From positions 62,001-126,000 of the forward strand of contig NZ_QNRE01000005.1 in NCBI RefSeq assembly GCF_003315035.1: a stretch of 64,000 bases of DNA. The letters run 5' to 3'. This document shows positions 41,688-52,101 of the stretch, piece by piece. Within the stretch, counting starts at the first letter, position 1. The number at the start of each line of letters is the position of its first letter. Source of the stretch: Nocardia puris (lineage in GTDB: Bacteria; Actinomycetota; Actinomycetes; Mycobacteriales; Mycobacteriaceae). The position numbers were made by a program, and so were the translations under genes. A model generated the notes under the pieces. That model saw only the letters and a program-made list of their open reading frames with translations. It was not told where the DNA came from and did no database searches.

Positions 41688-42794
41688 GTGCGAACTACAC
41701 GTGTGGTGGCGACCGATCGGGTGCGTGACGTGCTGGCCGAGACCGGCGCGACGGTGCGCGAGGGCGTCGCCCTTGCCGAGCTGACCACGTTGCGCGTCGG
41801 CGGCCCCGCGGTGCTCGCCGACTGCGCCACCACCGACGCGCTCATCGCGACGGTGCGCGCGCTGGACGCGGCGGGCATCCCGGTCCTGCTGCTCGCGGGC
41901 GGTTCGAACCTGCTCATCGCCGACGACGGCTTCGATGGCGTGGTGGTGCGCATCGCCACCGGCGGTGTGGAGATCGGCGCGGACGGCGTGGTCGCCGAGG
42001 CCGGTGCGAACTGGGATTCGGTGGTCGAAGCGACGGTCGCCGCCGGGCTCGGCGGACTCGAATGCCTTTCCGGCATCCCGGGTTCCGCAGGCGCGACGCC
42101 GGTGCAGAACGTCGGCGCCTACGGCGTGGAGGTGGCCGATCTGCTGCGCCGGGTGCGGCTGCTGGATCGTCCCACCGGCGAGACGCGCTGGGTGGCACCG
42201 GCCGAACTCGGCTTCGGCTACCGCACGAGCGTGCTCAAGCACCGCGACGACGCCGTGGTGCTCGCCGTGGACTTCGCGCTCAACCCCGACGGGATGAGCG
42301 CACCGCTGCGCTACGGCGAGCTGGCCAGGGCCCTGGACGCCGCCGACGGCGAGTCGAAGCCCGCCGCCGCGGTGCGCGAGGCGGTGCTGCGGCTGCGCGC
42401 GGGCAAGGGCATGGTGCTCGACGCGGACGACCACGACACCTGGAGCGCGGGCTCGTTCTTCACCAACCCGGTGGTGCCGCACGAGCGCGCCGACGCCGTG
42501 CGCGCGGCCATCGCGGCGCATGTGGGTGATGTCACGATCCCGACGTATCCGGCCGAGGGCGGGGTGAAGTTCTCCGCGGGCTGGCTCATCGAGCGGGCGG
42601 GTTTCGCGAAGGGCTTCCCCGGTCCCGGCGCGGCCGCCCGGCTCTCCACGAAACACACTCTGGCGCTGACGAACCGGGGCGGGGCGAGCGCGGCCGACCT
42701 GGTGGCGCTGGCGCGTACGGTGCGCGACGGGGTGGCCGAACGGTTCGGCGTGCGGCTGGAACCGGAACCGGTGACGGTGGGCGTCACGCTGTAA
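41688..42794 (+). CDS. murB: UDP-N-acetylenolpyruvoylglucosamine reductase
   Basis: 368 aa FAD enzyme that reduces UDP-GlcNAc-enolpyruvate to UDP-MurNAc in peptidoglycan synthesis. [29 protein letters not shown] (FAD), [27 protein letters not shown] and GSFFTNPVV. The extra C-terminal block with [34 protein letters not shown] is typical of type I MurB. GTG 41688 follows GGAG. The lipoprotein L,D-transpeptidase follows as in mycobacteria (murB-lprQ). Confidence 0.96.
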   Translation: MRTTRVVATDRVRDVLAETGATVREGVALAELTTLRVGGPAVLADCATTDALIATVRALDAAGIPVLLLAGGSNLLIADDGFDGVVVRIATGGVEIGADGVVAEAGANWDSVVEATVAAGLGGLECLSGIPGSAGATPVQNVGAYGVEVADLLRRVRLLDRPTGETRWVAPAELGFGYRTSVLKHRDDAVVLAVDFALNPDGMSAPLRYGELARALDAADGESKPAAAVREAVLRLRAGKGMVLDADDHDTWSAGSFFTNPVVPHERADAVRAAIAAHVGDVTIPTYPAEGGVKFSAGWLIERAGFAKGFPGPGAAARLSTKHTLALTNRGGASAADLVALARTVRDGVAERFGVRLEPEPVTVGVTL

Positions 42795-42862
42795 CCGGGC
42801 GAATCGGGCGAACCGCCGCGGGGCGGGTGAGCTGGGCGTTTGTCGGGCGTAGATTCGATCCG

Positions 42863-44086
42863 GTGAGCAAGCGTCCAGTGATCGCGGCCGTCTCGGCCGT
42901 GCTGTTCGTCGTGGCGCTCGTGGCCGGATGTTCCGCCGACAGCGGCGAGGGGCAGCCGGGTCGCGAGGCGGGTCCGGTCGCGCGGGTGACCATGACCCCG
43001 GGCGCCGGCGACGCCGCCGTGAGTCCGACCGCACCGGTCTCGGTGAGCGTGAGCGACGGCACGATCGACCAGATCGCGCTGTCCAACGACGCCAGCGGCA
43101 AACAAGTGGCGGGTGAACTCAGCCCCGACCGGCACACCTTCCGCGCCACCGAACCGCTCGGCTACGGCGCCGCCTACACCTGGACCGGCACGGCCGTCGG
43201 CAGCGACGGCAAGCCGGTGCCGATCGACGGCCGGTTCACCACGGTGGCCCCCGAGCGCACCGTCCCCGCCACGCTCAACATCGGCGACGGACAGGAGGTC
43301 GGCATCGCCGCGCCGATCATCCTCCAGTTCCAGGGCCCGGTGCGTGACAAGGCGGCGGTGGAGAAGGCGCTGACGGTCACTACCCAGCCCGCCACCGAGG
43401 GCGCCTGGGCCTGGTTCCCCGACGACAACGGCGGCGCCCGGTTGCACTGGCGCCCGAAGCAGTACTGGACGCCCGGCACCACGGTGCACGTCGCGGCGAA
43501 TCTCTACGGCGTGGACATGGGCGAGGGCAGCTACGGCGACGCCGACCTCACCTCGGATTTCACCATCGGCCGCAGCCAGATCGTGCTGGCCGACGCGCCG
43601 AGCCACCGGATGCGGGTGGTGCGCGACGGGCAGACCGTCTTCGATTTCGCCGTCAGCTACGGCGAGGGCAACGAGGCGCGCAACGTCACCCGTTCGGGCA
43701 TCCACGTGGTGACCGAGAAGTACGAGGACTTCCTGATGTCGAATCCCCCGTACTACACCAACGTTCGCGAGCGCTGGGCCGTGCGCATCTCCAATAACGG
43801 CGAATTCATCCACGCCAACCCGGAATCCCTTGCGGCGCAGGGGTCGGCGAACGTCACCAACGGGTGTATCAACCTCTCGCCCGCCGACGCGCAGGCCTAC
43901 TTCGGGACCGCACTGTACGGCGATCCGGTCGAGGTGACGGGCACCTCCATCGACCTGTCGGCCGCCGACGGGGATCTCTACGACTGGACCATCGACTGGG
44001 AGACGTGGCAGTCGATGTCGGCGGTGGACGGCGCGCCGTCGCCGGTGGTGTCGGCGACGCCGCTCGCGCCGGCGCCGCCGCGGTAA
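42863..44086 (+). CDS. lprQ: L,D-transpeptidase lipoprotein (LprQ/LdtMt5-like)
   Basis: 407 aa exported enzyme that makes 3-3 peptidoglycan cross-links. Lipoprotein signal with lipobox VAGC, two Ig-like domains (to about residue 240), and a YkuD catalytic domain: His in FIHANPES, catalytic Cys in [10 protein letters not shown]. The usual SHGC reads TNGC, so one His is replaced by Asn; the nucleophile Cys and first His remain. Position after murB matches lprQ. GTG 42863 gives the clean signal peptide. Confidence 0.9.
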   Translation: MSKRPVIAAVSAVLFVVALVAGCSADSGEGQPGREAGPVARVTMTPGAGDAAVSPTAPVSVSVSDGTIDQIALSNDASGKQVAGELSPDRHTFRATEPLGYGAAYTWTGTAVGSDGKPVPIDGRFTTVAPERTVPATLNIGDGQEVGIAAPIILQFQGPVRDKAAVEKALTVTTQPATEGAWAWFPDDNGGARLHWRPKQYWTPGTTVHVAANLYGVDMGEGSYGDADLTSDFTIGRSQIVLADAPSHRMRVVRDGQTVFDFAVSYGEGNEARNVTRSGIHVVTEKYEDFLMSNPPYYTNVRERWAVRISNNGEFIHANPESLAAQGSANVTNGCINLSPADAQAYFGTALYGDPVEVTGTSIDLSAADGDLYDWTIDWETWQSMSAVDGAPSPVVSATPLAPAPPR

Positions 44087-44120
44087 CCGGTACGCCCGCC
44101 GGGCGCGGCGGCGCCGAGTC

Positions 44121-44576
44121 TCACCGCTCGGTGGACGACCCCACGGTCGGGTCCAGATCCGCGAGCACCTCGGCGGTGCGGTCCGCGCGGGCGTCGGCGT
44201 TCTGCTTGGCCAGCAGGTCGCGGATCTCGATGAGCAGCTCGGTCTCGGTGGGCTCGGCGGCCTTGGTGGTGCCGAAGCGGTTCTTCAGCGTCTTCATCGG
44301 CAGGATCAGCACGAAGTAGAGCACCGCGGCGATCATCAGGAAGTTGATGCAGGCGGTGATGATCGGGCCGATGGCGATGAAGGTGGACGGCTTGTCACCG
44401 ACCAGCTGCACGCCCAGACCCAGTTCGGCGGAGGATCCGAAAACGGCGAGCAACGGGTCGATCACGCCCTTGGTCACCGCAGTCACTACGGCCGTGAACG
44501 CCGTGCCGATCACCACCGCGACGGCGAGGTCGATCACATTGCCGCGCATCAGGAAGTCTTTGAAGCCTTTGAGCAT
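44121..44576 (-). CDS. mscL: Large-conductance mechanosensitive channel
   Basis: 151 aa pentameric channel that opens under osmotic downshock. MLKGFKDFLMRGNVIDLAVAVVIGTAFTAVVTAVTKGVIDPLLA is helix 1 with the pore constriction; ITACINFLMIAAVLYFVLILPMKTL is helix 2; the cytosolic helix has ETELLIEIRDLLAKQ. ATG 44576 matches the family start. Converges with the L,D-transpeptidase gene. Confidence 0.95.
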   Translation of the reverse strand: MLKGFKDFLMRGNVIDLAVAVVIGTAFTAVVTAVTKGVIDPLLAVFGSSAELGLGVQLVGDKPSTFIAIGPIITACINFLMIAAVLYFVLILPMKTLKNRFGTTKAAEPTETELLIEIRDLLAKQNADARADRTAEVLADLDPTVGSSTER

Positions 44577-44717
44577 GGGTCGAACCACTCCGATCCGGGT
44601 ATAGCCGAGTTCTCGCGAAACGATCCGATGCTAGCGGGGCGCTCGCAACCGGAGCGAATTCCCAGCAAGCCTCGGGACCCGGGCGGAGGGCGCGGTGGCG
44701 CGCGGTGAAACCCCAGG

Positions 44718-45452
44718 TCAGGAGCTTCGGGCGAAGCGGCCCGGATCGGCCTGGTCGCGCGGCTTGACGATGATCGTGTCGAGATTCACGTGCGGCGGGC
44801 GGGACGCGACGAACCCGACGATCTCGGCGATGTCGGCGGCGACCAGCGGATCGATGCCCTCGTACACCTTCGCGGCCCGCTCGGCATCGCCGTCGAAACG
44901 CACCAGCGAGAACTCCGTCTCCACCGCGCCGGGCGCGATCTCGGTGAGCCGCACCGGCTTTCCGAGCAGCTCGCCGCGCAGCGTGCGGTGCAGGACGGCC
45001 TGGGCGTGCTTGGCCGTGGTGTAGCCCGAGCCGTTGTCGTAGGCGTGGAACGCGGCGACCGAGGTGATGGTGACGATCAGGCCGTCGCCGGAGTCGATGA
45101 GCTTGGGCAGCAGCGCCTTGGTGACGCGCAGCGTGCCCAGCACGTTCGTCTCCCACATCCAGCGCCAGTCGTCGAGGTCGGCCTCGGCCACCGTGGCCAG
45201 GCCCTTCGCCCCGCCCGCGTTATTGACCAGCACGTCGACGGCCGGGATCGCCTCGGTGAACGCGCGCACCGACTCCTCGTCGGTGACGTCGAGCGCGAGC
45301 GCGGTGCCGCCGATCTCCTCGGCCAGCTTCTCCAGCCGGTCCACCCGCCGCGCCCCCACGTACACGTGGAATCCCTGCGCGGCCAGCGTCCGGGCGGTCG
45401 CCTCCCCGATTCCCGAACTGGCTCCTGTCACGACGGCATGGCGAGTGGTCAT
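44718..45452 (-). CDS. Short-chain dehydrogenase (Rv0484c-like)
   Basis: 244 aa. TGASSGIGEATA cofactor motif, NNAGG, Ser in TSVAAFHAYDNGSGYTTAKHA (Tyr-x-x-x-Lys as YTTAK), then PGAVETEFS. Classical SDR resembling YdfG-type serine/3-hydroxy acid dehydrogenases. Same orientation next to the murB/lprQ group as in M. tuberculosis. Substrate unknown. Confidence 0.9.
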   Translation of the reverse strand: MTTRHAVVTGASSGIGEATARTLAAQGFHVYVGARRVDRLEKLAEEIGGTALALDVTDEESVRAFTEAIPAVDVLVNNAGGAKGLATVAEADLDDWRWMWETNVLGTLRVTKALLPKLIDSGDGLIVTITSVAAFHAYDNGSGYTTAKHAQAVLHRTLRGELLGKPVRLTEIAPGAVETEFSLVRFDGDAERAAKVYEGIDPLVAADIAEIVGFVASRPPHVNLDTIIVKPRDQADPGRFARSS

Positions 45453-45596
45453 GCGACCGAGCTTAGAACCCGCCCGCGCCGGGGTCGTGATTTCATGATC
45501 GTGATGAACGGAATACCGCTCCGTTCGGGGGTGGGGTTCGTGCCTGCGCCGCGCGGGCGGTCCAACGGCCTCGGTGGGGGCGTGAAGGAGGGGGTT

Positions 45597-46109
45597 GTGA
45601 GCGCTGAACAGGCGCGGCCGGAGATCTCGCCGGTCAAACAGGTTCTGTGGCGGGTGGTGGCGCTCGTTCTCGGGCTGGCGTTGACCGTCGGGGCGTTGGT
45701 CATGCTCGCCGGCCCGATCAACGTGCTCGCCTATTACGCCGGATACGGCGAAGACGTGCGCGTGGAGGTCACCGAGAGCGGCGTGGGGTCGTTCCCCATG
45801 GGCCGGGACAGCAAGCCGGCGCAGGCGCGGGTGATCGACGACGGTCGCGTGATCCACCTCTACGGGCTGCGCACCGGCGACATCGTCACCGCGACCCCGC
45901 CCCTGCTGGAGTTCGGCGCGCGCCCGCACTGGTACCACGACAAGGCCGGGGCCGCGCAGGAGTTCGCCAACCTCCTCGGATTCCTCTGCCTCGGCATCAT
46001 CGGCCTACCCCTGCTCCTCCTCGGCCTCCCCATCCCGGCCTCGTGGAAAGCCGCCCTCGCCGGGATCCTGTTGGCGGTGACTCGCAAGGGCGCACCCCGG
46101 CAGCGCTGA
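45597..46109 (+). CDS. Two-helix membrane protein of unknown function
   Basis: 170 aa. A cytosolic N-terminus, helix LWRVVALVLGLALTVGALVMLAG, an outside domain (YYAGYGEDVRVEVTESGVG, HLYGLRTGDIVTAT), then helix ANLLGFLCLGIIGLPLLLLGLPI and a basic tail. No named family recognised. GTG 45597 is chosen because GAAGGAGGGGG precedes it; the frame is open far upstream. Confidence 0.65.
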   Translation: MSAEQARPEISPVKQVLWRVVALVLGLALTVGALVMLAGPINVLAYYAGYGEDVRVEVTESGVGSFPMGRDSKPAQARVIDDGRVIHLYGLRTGDIVTATPPLLEFGARPHWYHDKAGAAQEFANLLGFLCLGIIGLPLLLLGLPIPASWKAALAGILLAVTRKGAPRQR

Positions 46110-46281
46110 CATCCACCCGCATCCCTGATCGGGTACGGCTATCCGGGAGTAGACCAGCGCTGACGGCCCTCACGTCGTCGTGCGGCCGACGGTGCGAGCC
46201 CAGCGGAGCGGCTCACGGGTGTTCGCGCTCGGACGCGGTAGCTGCGCGCGGGTGCGGAAGGCGCCAACTCGGTCGCAAGTT

Positions 46282-46353
46282 CCGTACATCGACCGTACAA
46301 TCGTGGGTGCGCGATTACCGGACGCGCCGTCGAGGTGTGAGACGCGCCGTCGA
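46282..46353. promoter_or_regulatory. Repeats upstream of toxin-antitoxin genes
   Basis: CCGTACATCG (46282-46291) and CCGTACAATCG (46293-46303) repeat with an 11-bp period; GACGCGCCGTCGA occurs exactly at 46321-46333 and 46341-46353 (20-bp period). Ribbon-helix-helix antitoxins bind such repeats next to their promoter. Confidence 0.55.
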
Positions 46354-46385
46354 CGGGTCGATTCAGCACGGAGCGAGGCAGCGCC

Positions 46386-46652
46386 ATGACGAAGACGGAG
46401 CGGGTCGAGCTGCGGCTCGACAAGGATCTACAGGAACAGATCGCGGCGGCGGCCGATGCCGTCGATGAGCGGGTCAGCGAGTTCATTCGCAAGGCCGCGT
46501 TCGATCGCGCCGACCGCATTCTCGCGTTGTCCAGCCGCACGCTGATGCCCGCCGCCCAGTTCGACGCGATGATGTCCGCCCTCGACGTGCCCGACGAGGC
46601 GCCCGAGTTGAGGAAGGCCGCGGCCGCGCCCCGCGCCTTCACACGGCGATGA
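46386..46652 (+). CDS. DUF1778 ribbon-helix-helix antitoxin (TacA-like)
   Basis: 88 aa. The ribbon VELRLDKDLQEQIAAAADAVDERVSEFIRKAAFDRADRIL is the DUF1778 DNA-binding domain; the C-terminal tail (SALDVPDEAPELRKAAA) would wrap the toxin. Its stop overlaps the toxin start (ATGA). It would bind the repeats upstream and repress the pair. Confidence 0.9.
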   Translation: MTKTERVELRLDKDLQEQIAAAADAVDERVSEFIRKAAFDRADRILALSSRTLMPAAQFDAMMSALDVPDEAPELRKAAAAPRAFTRR

Positions 46653-47155
46653 CGTGGATCTCGACGGGGATCACCGTCGATCACAAGCTCGACGCCTTCG
46701 ATTGCGGCAAGCCGGATCTCGACACCTGGCTGCGGCGCATGGCGTTGCCGGCCGAGCAGCGCTGGACCAGCCGCACCTACGTGTGGGTCACCGAGAGCGA
46801 CCCGACTGTGCGCGCCTACTACGCGATCGCGCCCACGTCGGTGGAGCGGGAGGTGGATGGGCTCTCGCAGAGCCTCTCGTCCGGGCTGAAGACCGTACCG
46901 GCGTTCCTGCTGGCGAAGTTCGCCCTCGACCGGAGCCTGCACGGTCGAGGGCTCGGCGGGCAACTGCTCGTCGACGCCGTCTCGCGGATCATGGGCGCCG
47001 CTCAGGCGACCGGCGGCCGCCTCATCGTGGTCGACGCGATCGATGCCGAAGCGGCCCGCTTCTACTCGAAGTTCGGATTCATCCAGGTCAAGAACACAGA
47101 GAACCGCCTGGTCATGAAAATGGCGACAGCGCTGGCCGCGTTCGGCGTGGGTTGA
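46649..47155 (+). CDS. GNAT toxin (TacT-like, tRNA-acetylating)
   Basis: 168 aa GNAT of the toxin type found behind DUF1778 antitoxins. FDCGKPDLDTWLRRMAL at the N-terminus (typical FxCG.xxLDxxL), acetyl-CoA loop LHGRGLGGQLLVDA, and FYSKFGF near the end with the catalytic Tyr. Characterised relatives acetylate the amino group of charged tRNAs and stop translation. Start overlaps the antitoxin stop by four bases. Confidence 0.9.
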   Translation: MTWISTGITVDHKLDAFDCGKPDLDTWLRRMALPAEQRWTSRTYVWVTESDPTVRAYYAIAPTSVEREVDGLSQSLSSGLKTVPAFLLAKFALDRSLHGRGLGGQLLVDAVSRIMGAAQATGGRLIVVDAIDAEAARFYSKFGFIQVKNTENRLVMKMATALAAFGVG

Positions 47156-47173
47156 CGCCTTACCCTGGCGGGC

Positions 47174-47995
47174 ATGGCTATCCGGGAAGCAATCAGCGTT
47201 GACGGCACGGCGATCGTGTACCGGGTGACGGGGCCGGTGGGGGCGCGGCCGTTGGTGCTGGTGCACGGGTGGGCGGCGGATCTGCGGTGCTGGGGTGGGG
47301 CGGCCGAGGATCTGGCGCGGCGGTTCCGGGTGGTGGCCGTGGACCTGCGGGGGCACGGGTATTCGGGCAAGCCGGAGGCCGGGTACGACGATCCGAAGAA
47401 CTGGGCGGGCGATATCGCGGCGGTGCTCGCGGCCGAGGGGATCACCGAGGGCGCGATCCTGCTCGGGTGGTCCTACGGCGGGATCGTGCTGGCCGACTAC
47501 GTCACGGTGCACGGCACCTCGGCGCTGGCGGGACTCGTCTTCACGGGCGCGATGGTCAACATCGGACGCGGGGTGCCCGGCGCCACCACGGGGCCGGCGA
47601 TGCGGGCGGCGATCCCGGGCGTCTTCGAGGAGAGCGCGGGCCGCGCGACGCGCGCGTTCGGCGAATTCGGCAACGCCAACGTCGGCGCGGGACCGGGCAA
47701 GGGCGTGGACGCGCAGCGACTGTTCGGTGCGAGCCTGGCCACTCCGCCCGCCGTACGCAAGGCGCTGTTCTACCGCACCATCGACAACACGGCCACGCTG
47801 CGCGCCCTCGACATCCCGGTGCTGGTCCTGCACGGCGAGGACGATCCGGTGGTGCTCGCGGAGAACGGCCGCCACATCGCCGAATCCGCTCCTGACGTGC
47901 GCGCGGAGTTCTGGCCGGGCGCCCAGCACGGCCTGTTCCTGGAGGACCGCGCGCGCTTCGTGGCGGCGGTCGAAGGGTTCGCCGACTCGCTGTAG
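47174..47995 (+). CDS. Alpha/beta-hydrolase
   Basis: 273 aa. [25 protein letters not shown], nucleophile Ser in [11 protein letters not shown], Asp in LHGEDDPVV, His in [10 protein letters not shown]. GxSYG rather than GxSMG, as in haloperoxidase-like hydrolases. It starts 18 bp behind the GNAT toxin gene; whether the two are co-transcribed is unclear. Substrate unknown. Confidence 0.85.
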   Translation: MAIREAISVDGTAIVYRVTGPVGARPLVLVHGWAADLRCWGGAAEDLARRFRVVAVDLRGHGYSGKPEAGYDDPKNWAGDIAAVLAAEGITEGAILLGWSYGGIVLADYVTVHGTSALAGLVFTGAMVNIGRGVPGATTGPAMRAAIPGVFEESAGRATRAFGEFGNANVGAGPGKGVDAQRLFGASLATPPAVRKALFYRTIDNTATLRALDIPVLVLHGEDDPVVLAENGRHIAESAPDVRAEFWPGAQHGLFLEDRARFVAAVEGFADSL

Positions 47996-48093
47996 CCGTC
48001 CGCACATACATTCGAACCGCAGGTCAGCCGGGCTGTGGCGTGACTCTCAATCACACCGGACCCGTGCTTTCGGGGTGTGCGCGTGCGTGCACT

Positions 48094-49506
48094 ATGGAGA
48101 GTGTGAGTCAGCGTGCGGACCTACGGCCCGATCGAATCGCGGTGTTGTCGGTGCACACCTCCCCACTCGCGCAGCCGGGCACCGGCGACGCGGGCGGGAT
48201 GAACGTCTACGTGCTCCAGACCGCGCTGCAGCTGGCCCGGCGCGGTATCGAGGTGGAGATCTTCACCCGCGCCACCTCCTCGAACGTGCCGCCGGTGCAG
48301 GAAGCCGCGCCCGGAGTGCTGGTGCGCAACGTGGTGGCGGGCCCGTTCGAGGGCCTGGACAAGCACGATCTGCCCACCCAGCTGTGCCCGTTCACCGCCG
48401 AGGTGCTGCGCCAGGAGGCCAGGCACCTGCCCGGCCACTACGACCTCGTGCACTCCCACTACTGGCTGTCGGGCCAGGTCGGCTGGCTGACGCGGGACCG
48501 CTGGCGGGTGCCGCTGGTGCACACCGCCCACACCCTGGCCGCGGTGAAGAACGCCGCGCTGGCCGAGGGCGATTCGCCCGAGCCCGCGACCCGCGAGATC
48601 GGGGAGAAGCAGGTCATCGCCGAGGCCGACCGCATGGTCGCCAACACCGACGAGGAAGCCCGCCAGCTGGTCGAGCTGTACGGCGCGCCGCGCGAGCGCA
48701 TCGACGTGGTGCCGCCCGGCGCGGATCTGACCCGCTACCGTCCCGGCGACCGGGCCGCCTCGCGCGCCGAACTGGGCCTGCCCGCCGACGAGCGGATCGT
48801 CGCGTTCGTGGGCCGCATCCAGCCGCTGAAGGCCCCCGACGTGCTGGTGCGCGCCGCCGCCGAGGTGCTGCGCGCCGACCCGGACCGCTCGCTGCGCGTG
48901 CTGATCGTGGGCGGCCCGTCGGGCACCGGGCTGGACCGTCCCGACGCGCTGATCGAGCTGGCCGCCGAACTCGGCATCGCCGAGCGGGTCACGTTCCTGC
49001 CGCCGCAGCCGCCGGACCGGCTGGTGCACGTGTACCGGGCGGCCGATCTGATCGCGGTGCCCAGCCACAATGAGTCCTTCGGCCTGGTCGCCTTGGAGGC
49101 GCAGGCCAGCGGCACCCCGGTGCTCGCGGCCGACGTGGGCGGCCTGGGCACGGCCGTGCGCGACGGCGTCACCGGCCTGCTGGTACCCGGCCACCGCACC
49201 GGCGACTGGGCCGCCGCGCTCGGCTCGCTGCTGGACGCGCCCGCCCGGCTGCGGGAGATGGGGGAGCGGGCCGTCACGCACGCCGCCGACTTCTCCTGGG
49301 AGCACACCGCCGACGGCCTGCTGGACAGCTACGCCGCGGCGCTGAGCGAATTCCGCGCCGCGCGAACCACTCTCGGCGGCGGCCGTCCTGTCGTGTTCGA
49401 CGGTCCGCAGCCCCGCACTACCCTGGCCGGTACCGCCCTCCTCGGTGAGGTGGGGCAGGCCAGATCGCGGGCGCTGTGGCGGCGCCGGACGGGAGTGCGT
49501 CGATGA
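48094..49506 (+). CDS. mshA: D-inositol-3-phosphate glycosyltransferase (mycothiol synthesis)
   Basis: First step of mycothiol synthesis: transfers GlcNAc from UDP-GlcNAc to inositol-3-phosphate. GT4 family, 470 aa from ATG 48094. The N-terminus [22 protein letters not shown] is characteristic of MshA; then [36 protein letters not shown] and the nucleotide-binding end [33 protein letters not shown] at 48040 gives a longer form, and a GTG at 48103 a shorter one. The next gene overlaps its stop (ATGA), as with Rv0486-Rv0487. Confidence 0.95.
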   Translation: MESVSQRADLRPDRIAVLSVHTSPLAQPGTGDAGGMNVYVLQTALQLARRGIEVEIFTRATSSNVPPVQEAAPGVLVRNVVAGPFEGLDKHDLPTQLCPFTAEVLRQEARHLPGHYDLVHSHYWLSGQVGWLTRDRWRVPLVHTAHTLAAVKNAALAEGDSPEPATREIGEKQVIAEADRMVANTDEEARQLVELYGAPRERIDVVPPGADLTRYRPGDRAASRAELGLPADERIVAFVGRIQPLKAPDVLVRAAAEVLRADPDRSLRVLIVGGPSGTGLDRPDALIELAAELGIAERVTFLPPQPPDRLVHVYRAADLIAVPSHNESFGLVALEAQASGTPVLAADVGGLGTAVRDGVTGLLVPGHRTGDWAAALGSLLDAPARLREMGERAVTHAADFSWEHTADGLLDSYAAALSEFRAARTTLGGGRPVVFDGPQPRTTLAGTALLGEVGQARSRALWRRRTGVRR

Positions 49507-49994
49507 GTACGGCCGAGCTGATCGAGGCGACCCTGCGCGAGCGGGAGATCGAATACACCCGTCACGGTGACGACACCTTCGTGGTGATCCTGCCGGGCGA
49601 GCGCAAGCTGAAGACGACGGTCATGCTCACCGTCGGCAAGCACGGCGTGCGGGTGGAGTCGTTCGTGTGCCGCAAGCCCGACGAGAATTTCGAGGGCGTC
49701 TACAAATACCTGCTGCGCCGCAACCGCCGCCTCTACGGCGTGGCCTACACGCTGGACCGGGTTGGCGACATCTACCTCGTCGGCCGGATGTCGACGCACG
49801 CCGTCACCGCCGACGAACTCGACCGCGTGCTCGGCCAGGTGCTAGAGGCCGTCGACGGCGACTTCAATGTGCTGCTCGAGCTCGGTTTCGCGGAATCCAT
49901 TCGCAAGGAATGGAAATGGCGCGTGTCGCGGGGCGAGTCGCTGAAGAATCTGCGCGCGTTCGAACATCTGGTGGAGTCCTCCGAGAACAACTGA
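49503..49994 (+). CDS. YbjN-domain protein (Rv0487-like)
   Basis: 163 aa. [78 protein letters not shown], typical of YbjN/type III chaperone-like folds. Start overlaps the mshA stop, so it is made with mshA; a role connected to mycothiol is not established. Confidence 0.88.
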   Translation: MSTAELIEATLREREIEYTRHGDDTFVVILPGERKLKTTVMLTVGKHGVRVESFVCRKPDENFEGVYKYLLRRNRRLYGVAYTLDRVGDIYLVGRMSTHAVTADELDRVLGQVLEAVDGDFNVLLELGFAESIRKEWKWRVSRGESLKNLRAFEHLVESSENN

Positions 49995-50080
49995 TCACCG
50001 GGTCCGCCTGCACGGCGGCGCGCCGGGAGGCAGTACCGTTGGCCCTCGCACAGCAAGATCAAGACGTGGGGGTTTTCCAG

Positions 50081-50974
50081 ATGACCGTTCTCGCACTGGA
50101 CATCGGCGCGACCAAGGTCGCCGTCGGACTGGTGGGGGCCGACGGCGTGACGCATGAGGTGGGCCGCATCGCGGTGCCACCGGCCGGGGTGTGGGAGGCG
50201 GTGCGCGGGCTGCTGCTGGCGGCCGCCAACGGATCGCAGGTGGAGATCGTCGGCATCGGGGCGTGCGGGCCGGTGGACGCGCCCGCGGGCCTCGTGTCGC
50301 CGCTGAACATTCCGGAGTGGCATCACGGATTCGAATTGGTCGCCGCCGTCCGGGAATTGTTCCCGGGCGCCTCGGTGCGGCTGGCCGTCGACGGCGTGTG
50401 CCTGGCGCTGGCGGAACGGCATTTCGGCGCAGCGCGCGAGACGCCGGACGCGCTGGCGATGACGGTGTCGTCGGGGATCGGCGGCGGCGTGATCGTGGGC
50501 GGCATGGTCGCGGTGGGGCACACCGGCAATGCCGGACACATCGGGCACATGATCGTGCCCGGGTCCACCGATCCCTGCTCGTGCGGCGGCGTCGGCTGCG
50601 TGGAGGCGGTGGCCAGCGGGCCCGCATCGGTGCGGTGGGCGCGCGAGCGCGGCTGGGAGGGCGAGACCGGAATCCAGCTCGCGGCCGACGCGCAGGAGGG
50701 CGACCGGGTGGCGAAGGCCGCGCTGCGCCGTGCGGGAATCGCGCTGGGACAGGTGATCTCGTCGGCGGCGGCGCTGCTGGACGTGGACCTGGTGGTGGTC
50801 GGCGGCGGTTTCGCGCAGGCGGGGGAGCCGCTGTGGCGGCCGATGCGGGAGGCGATCGGTGCGCACGCCCGCATCGATTTCCTCGGTGACCTGCGGGTGG
50901 TGCCCTCCGAACTGGGTGCGCACGCCACGCTGGTGGGGGCGGGCCTGCTCACCGCGCTGGCCCCGGCGGCCTGA
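50081..50974 (+). CDS. ROK-family sugar kinase
   Basis: 297 aa. ATP-site LALDIGATKVAVGLV, glucokinase-like ISPLNIPEWHHG-type stretch, ROK zinc motif GHIGHM followed by CSCGGVGCVEAVASG. The catalytic Asp is present in LAVDGVCLALAE, where most members have NDAN. No DNA-binding domain, so a kinase rather than NagC-type repressor; phosphorylation of glucose or a related sugar is likely. ATG 50081 lies in a region free of a strong ribosome-binding site. Confidence 0.88.
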   Translation: MTVLALDIGATKVAVGLVGADGVTHEVGRIAVPPAGVWEAVRGLLLAAANGSQVEIVGIGACGPVDAPAGLVSPLNIPEWHHGFELVAAVRELFPGASVRLAVDGVCLALAERHFGAARETPDALAMTVSSGIGGGVIVGGMVAVGHTGNAGHIGHMIVPGSTDPCSCGGVGCVEAVASGPASVRWARERGWEGETGIQLAADAQEGDRVAKAALRRAGIALGQVISSAAALLDVDLVVVGGGFAQAGEPLWRPMREAIGAHARIDFLGDLRVVPSELGAHATLVGAGLLTALAPAA

Positions 50975-51025
50975 CCGCCCGACTTCACACCTGCCGAACA
51001 TGCCGGACATATCCATCGTGGCAAG

Positions 51026-51772
51026 ATGACCGGCATGACGTACACCCTCGTGCTGCTGCGCCACGGCGAGAGCGAATGGAATGCCCTGAACCTGTTCACC
51101 GGCTGGGTGGACGTGCACCTGACCGACAAGGGCATCGCCGAGGGCAAGCGCGCGGGCGAACTGCTGGCCGAGCACGGCATCCTGCCCGATATCGTCTACA
51201 CCTCGCTGCTGCGCCGCGCCATCTCCACGGCGAACATCGCGCTGGACGCCGCCGACCGGCACTGGATCCCCGTGGTGCGCGACTGGCGGCTCAACGAGCG
51301 CCACTACGGCGAGTTGCAGGGCAAGAACAAGGCCCAGATCCGCGACAAGTACGGCGACGAGCAGTTCATGTTGTGGCGGCGCAGCTACGACACCCCGCCG
51401 CCGCCCATCGCCGACGACAACGAGTACAGCCAGGAAGGCGATCCGCGCTACGCGGGCATCGACATCCCCAAGACCGAGTGCCTGCTGGACGTGGTGAACC
51501 GCATGGTGCCGTACTGGGAGTCGACCATCTCCCAGGAACTGCTCGCCGGTAAGACGGTGCTGGTGGCCGCGCACGGCAATTCGCTGCGCGCGCTGGTCAA
51601 GCACCTGGACCAGATCTCCGACGACGAGATCGCCGAGCTGAACATCCCCACCGGCATCCCGCTGCGCTACGAACTGGACGAGAACCTGCGTCCGGTGCGC
51701 GCGCGCGAGTACCTGGATCCGGAGGCGGCGGCGGCCGGCGCGGCGGCGGTCGCGAGCCAGGGCGGGAAGTAG
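51026..51772 (+). CDS. gpmA: 2,3-bisphosphoglycerate-dependent phosphoglycerate mutase
   Basis: Glycolytic enzyme, interconverts 3- and 2-phosphoglycerate. 248 aa. Phospho-His motif [43 protein letters not shown], and second His in [18 protein letters not shown] 51026 gives family length; ATG 51035 is also possible. Same order as Rv0489. A strong hairpin follows. Confidence 0.96.
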   Translation: MTGMTYTLVLLRHGESEWNALNLFTGWVDVHLTDKGIAEGKRAGELLAEHGILPDIVYTSLLRRAISTANIALDAADRHWIPVVRDWRLNERHYGELQGKNKAQIRDKYGDEQFMLWRRSYDTPPPPIADDNEYSQEGDPRYAGIDIPKTECLLDVVNRMVPYWESTISQELLAGKTVLVAAHGNSLRALVKHLDQISDDEIAELNIPTGIPLRYELDENLRPVRAREYLDPEAAAAGAAAVASQGGK

Positions 51773-52101
51773 CCGAGACGATGTGGCGGCGCCGCGGTCG
51801 GAGATGTTCCGGCCGCGGCGCCGTTGTGTTTCGCCGGGCCGTGTTCGCCGGGCGCCGGATGATTCCGTTGGGGCGCCGGTGAATTCGGCCGGTGTGCAGG
51901 GCGAGCTGCCGGGGTGCTCGCACGGCCCTGGGTGGACGGAGGGAGGGGTGCGCCGTAAGCCGTTGACAGCGTGGTGTTCTCGCTGGTGATCACCGGTCGC
52001 CTGAGGTTGTGCGACCGCATTAAGTGACCGCCGGTTCTTACCGACAGGTAGGTTCTGTACACTTCCGCTCGACCGATAGTCCGAGAGGTGGATCACGTCC
52101 G
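51773..52101. other. Intergenic region with gpmA terminator and promoter of the CocE-type gene
   Basis: 329 bp without a credible gene. It holds the hairpin at 51787-51823 and, near its end, a short inverted repeat TACC-GACA-GGTA (52039-52050) about 50 bp before the next start codon, a plausible operator. The middle part has no structure I could recognise. Confidence 0.5.
51787..51823 (+). terminator. gpmA terminator
   Basis: Perfect 11-bp stem CGGCGCCGCGG (51787-51797) / CCGCGGCGCCG (51813-51823), 15-base loop, followed by TTGTGTTT. Confidence 0.85.

Noticed and set aside
50081..50974. NagC/Rv0485-type transcriptional repressor
   Set aside because: No helix-turn-helix domain; the protein is a single kinase domain of 297 aa.
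51783..51989. 68-codon ORF after gpmA
   Set aside because: It begins inside the terminator hairpin and has no ribosome-binding site.
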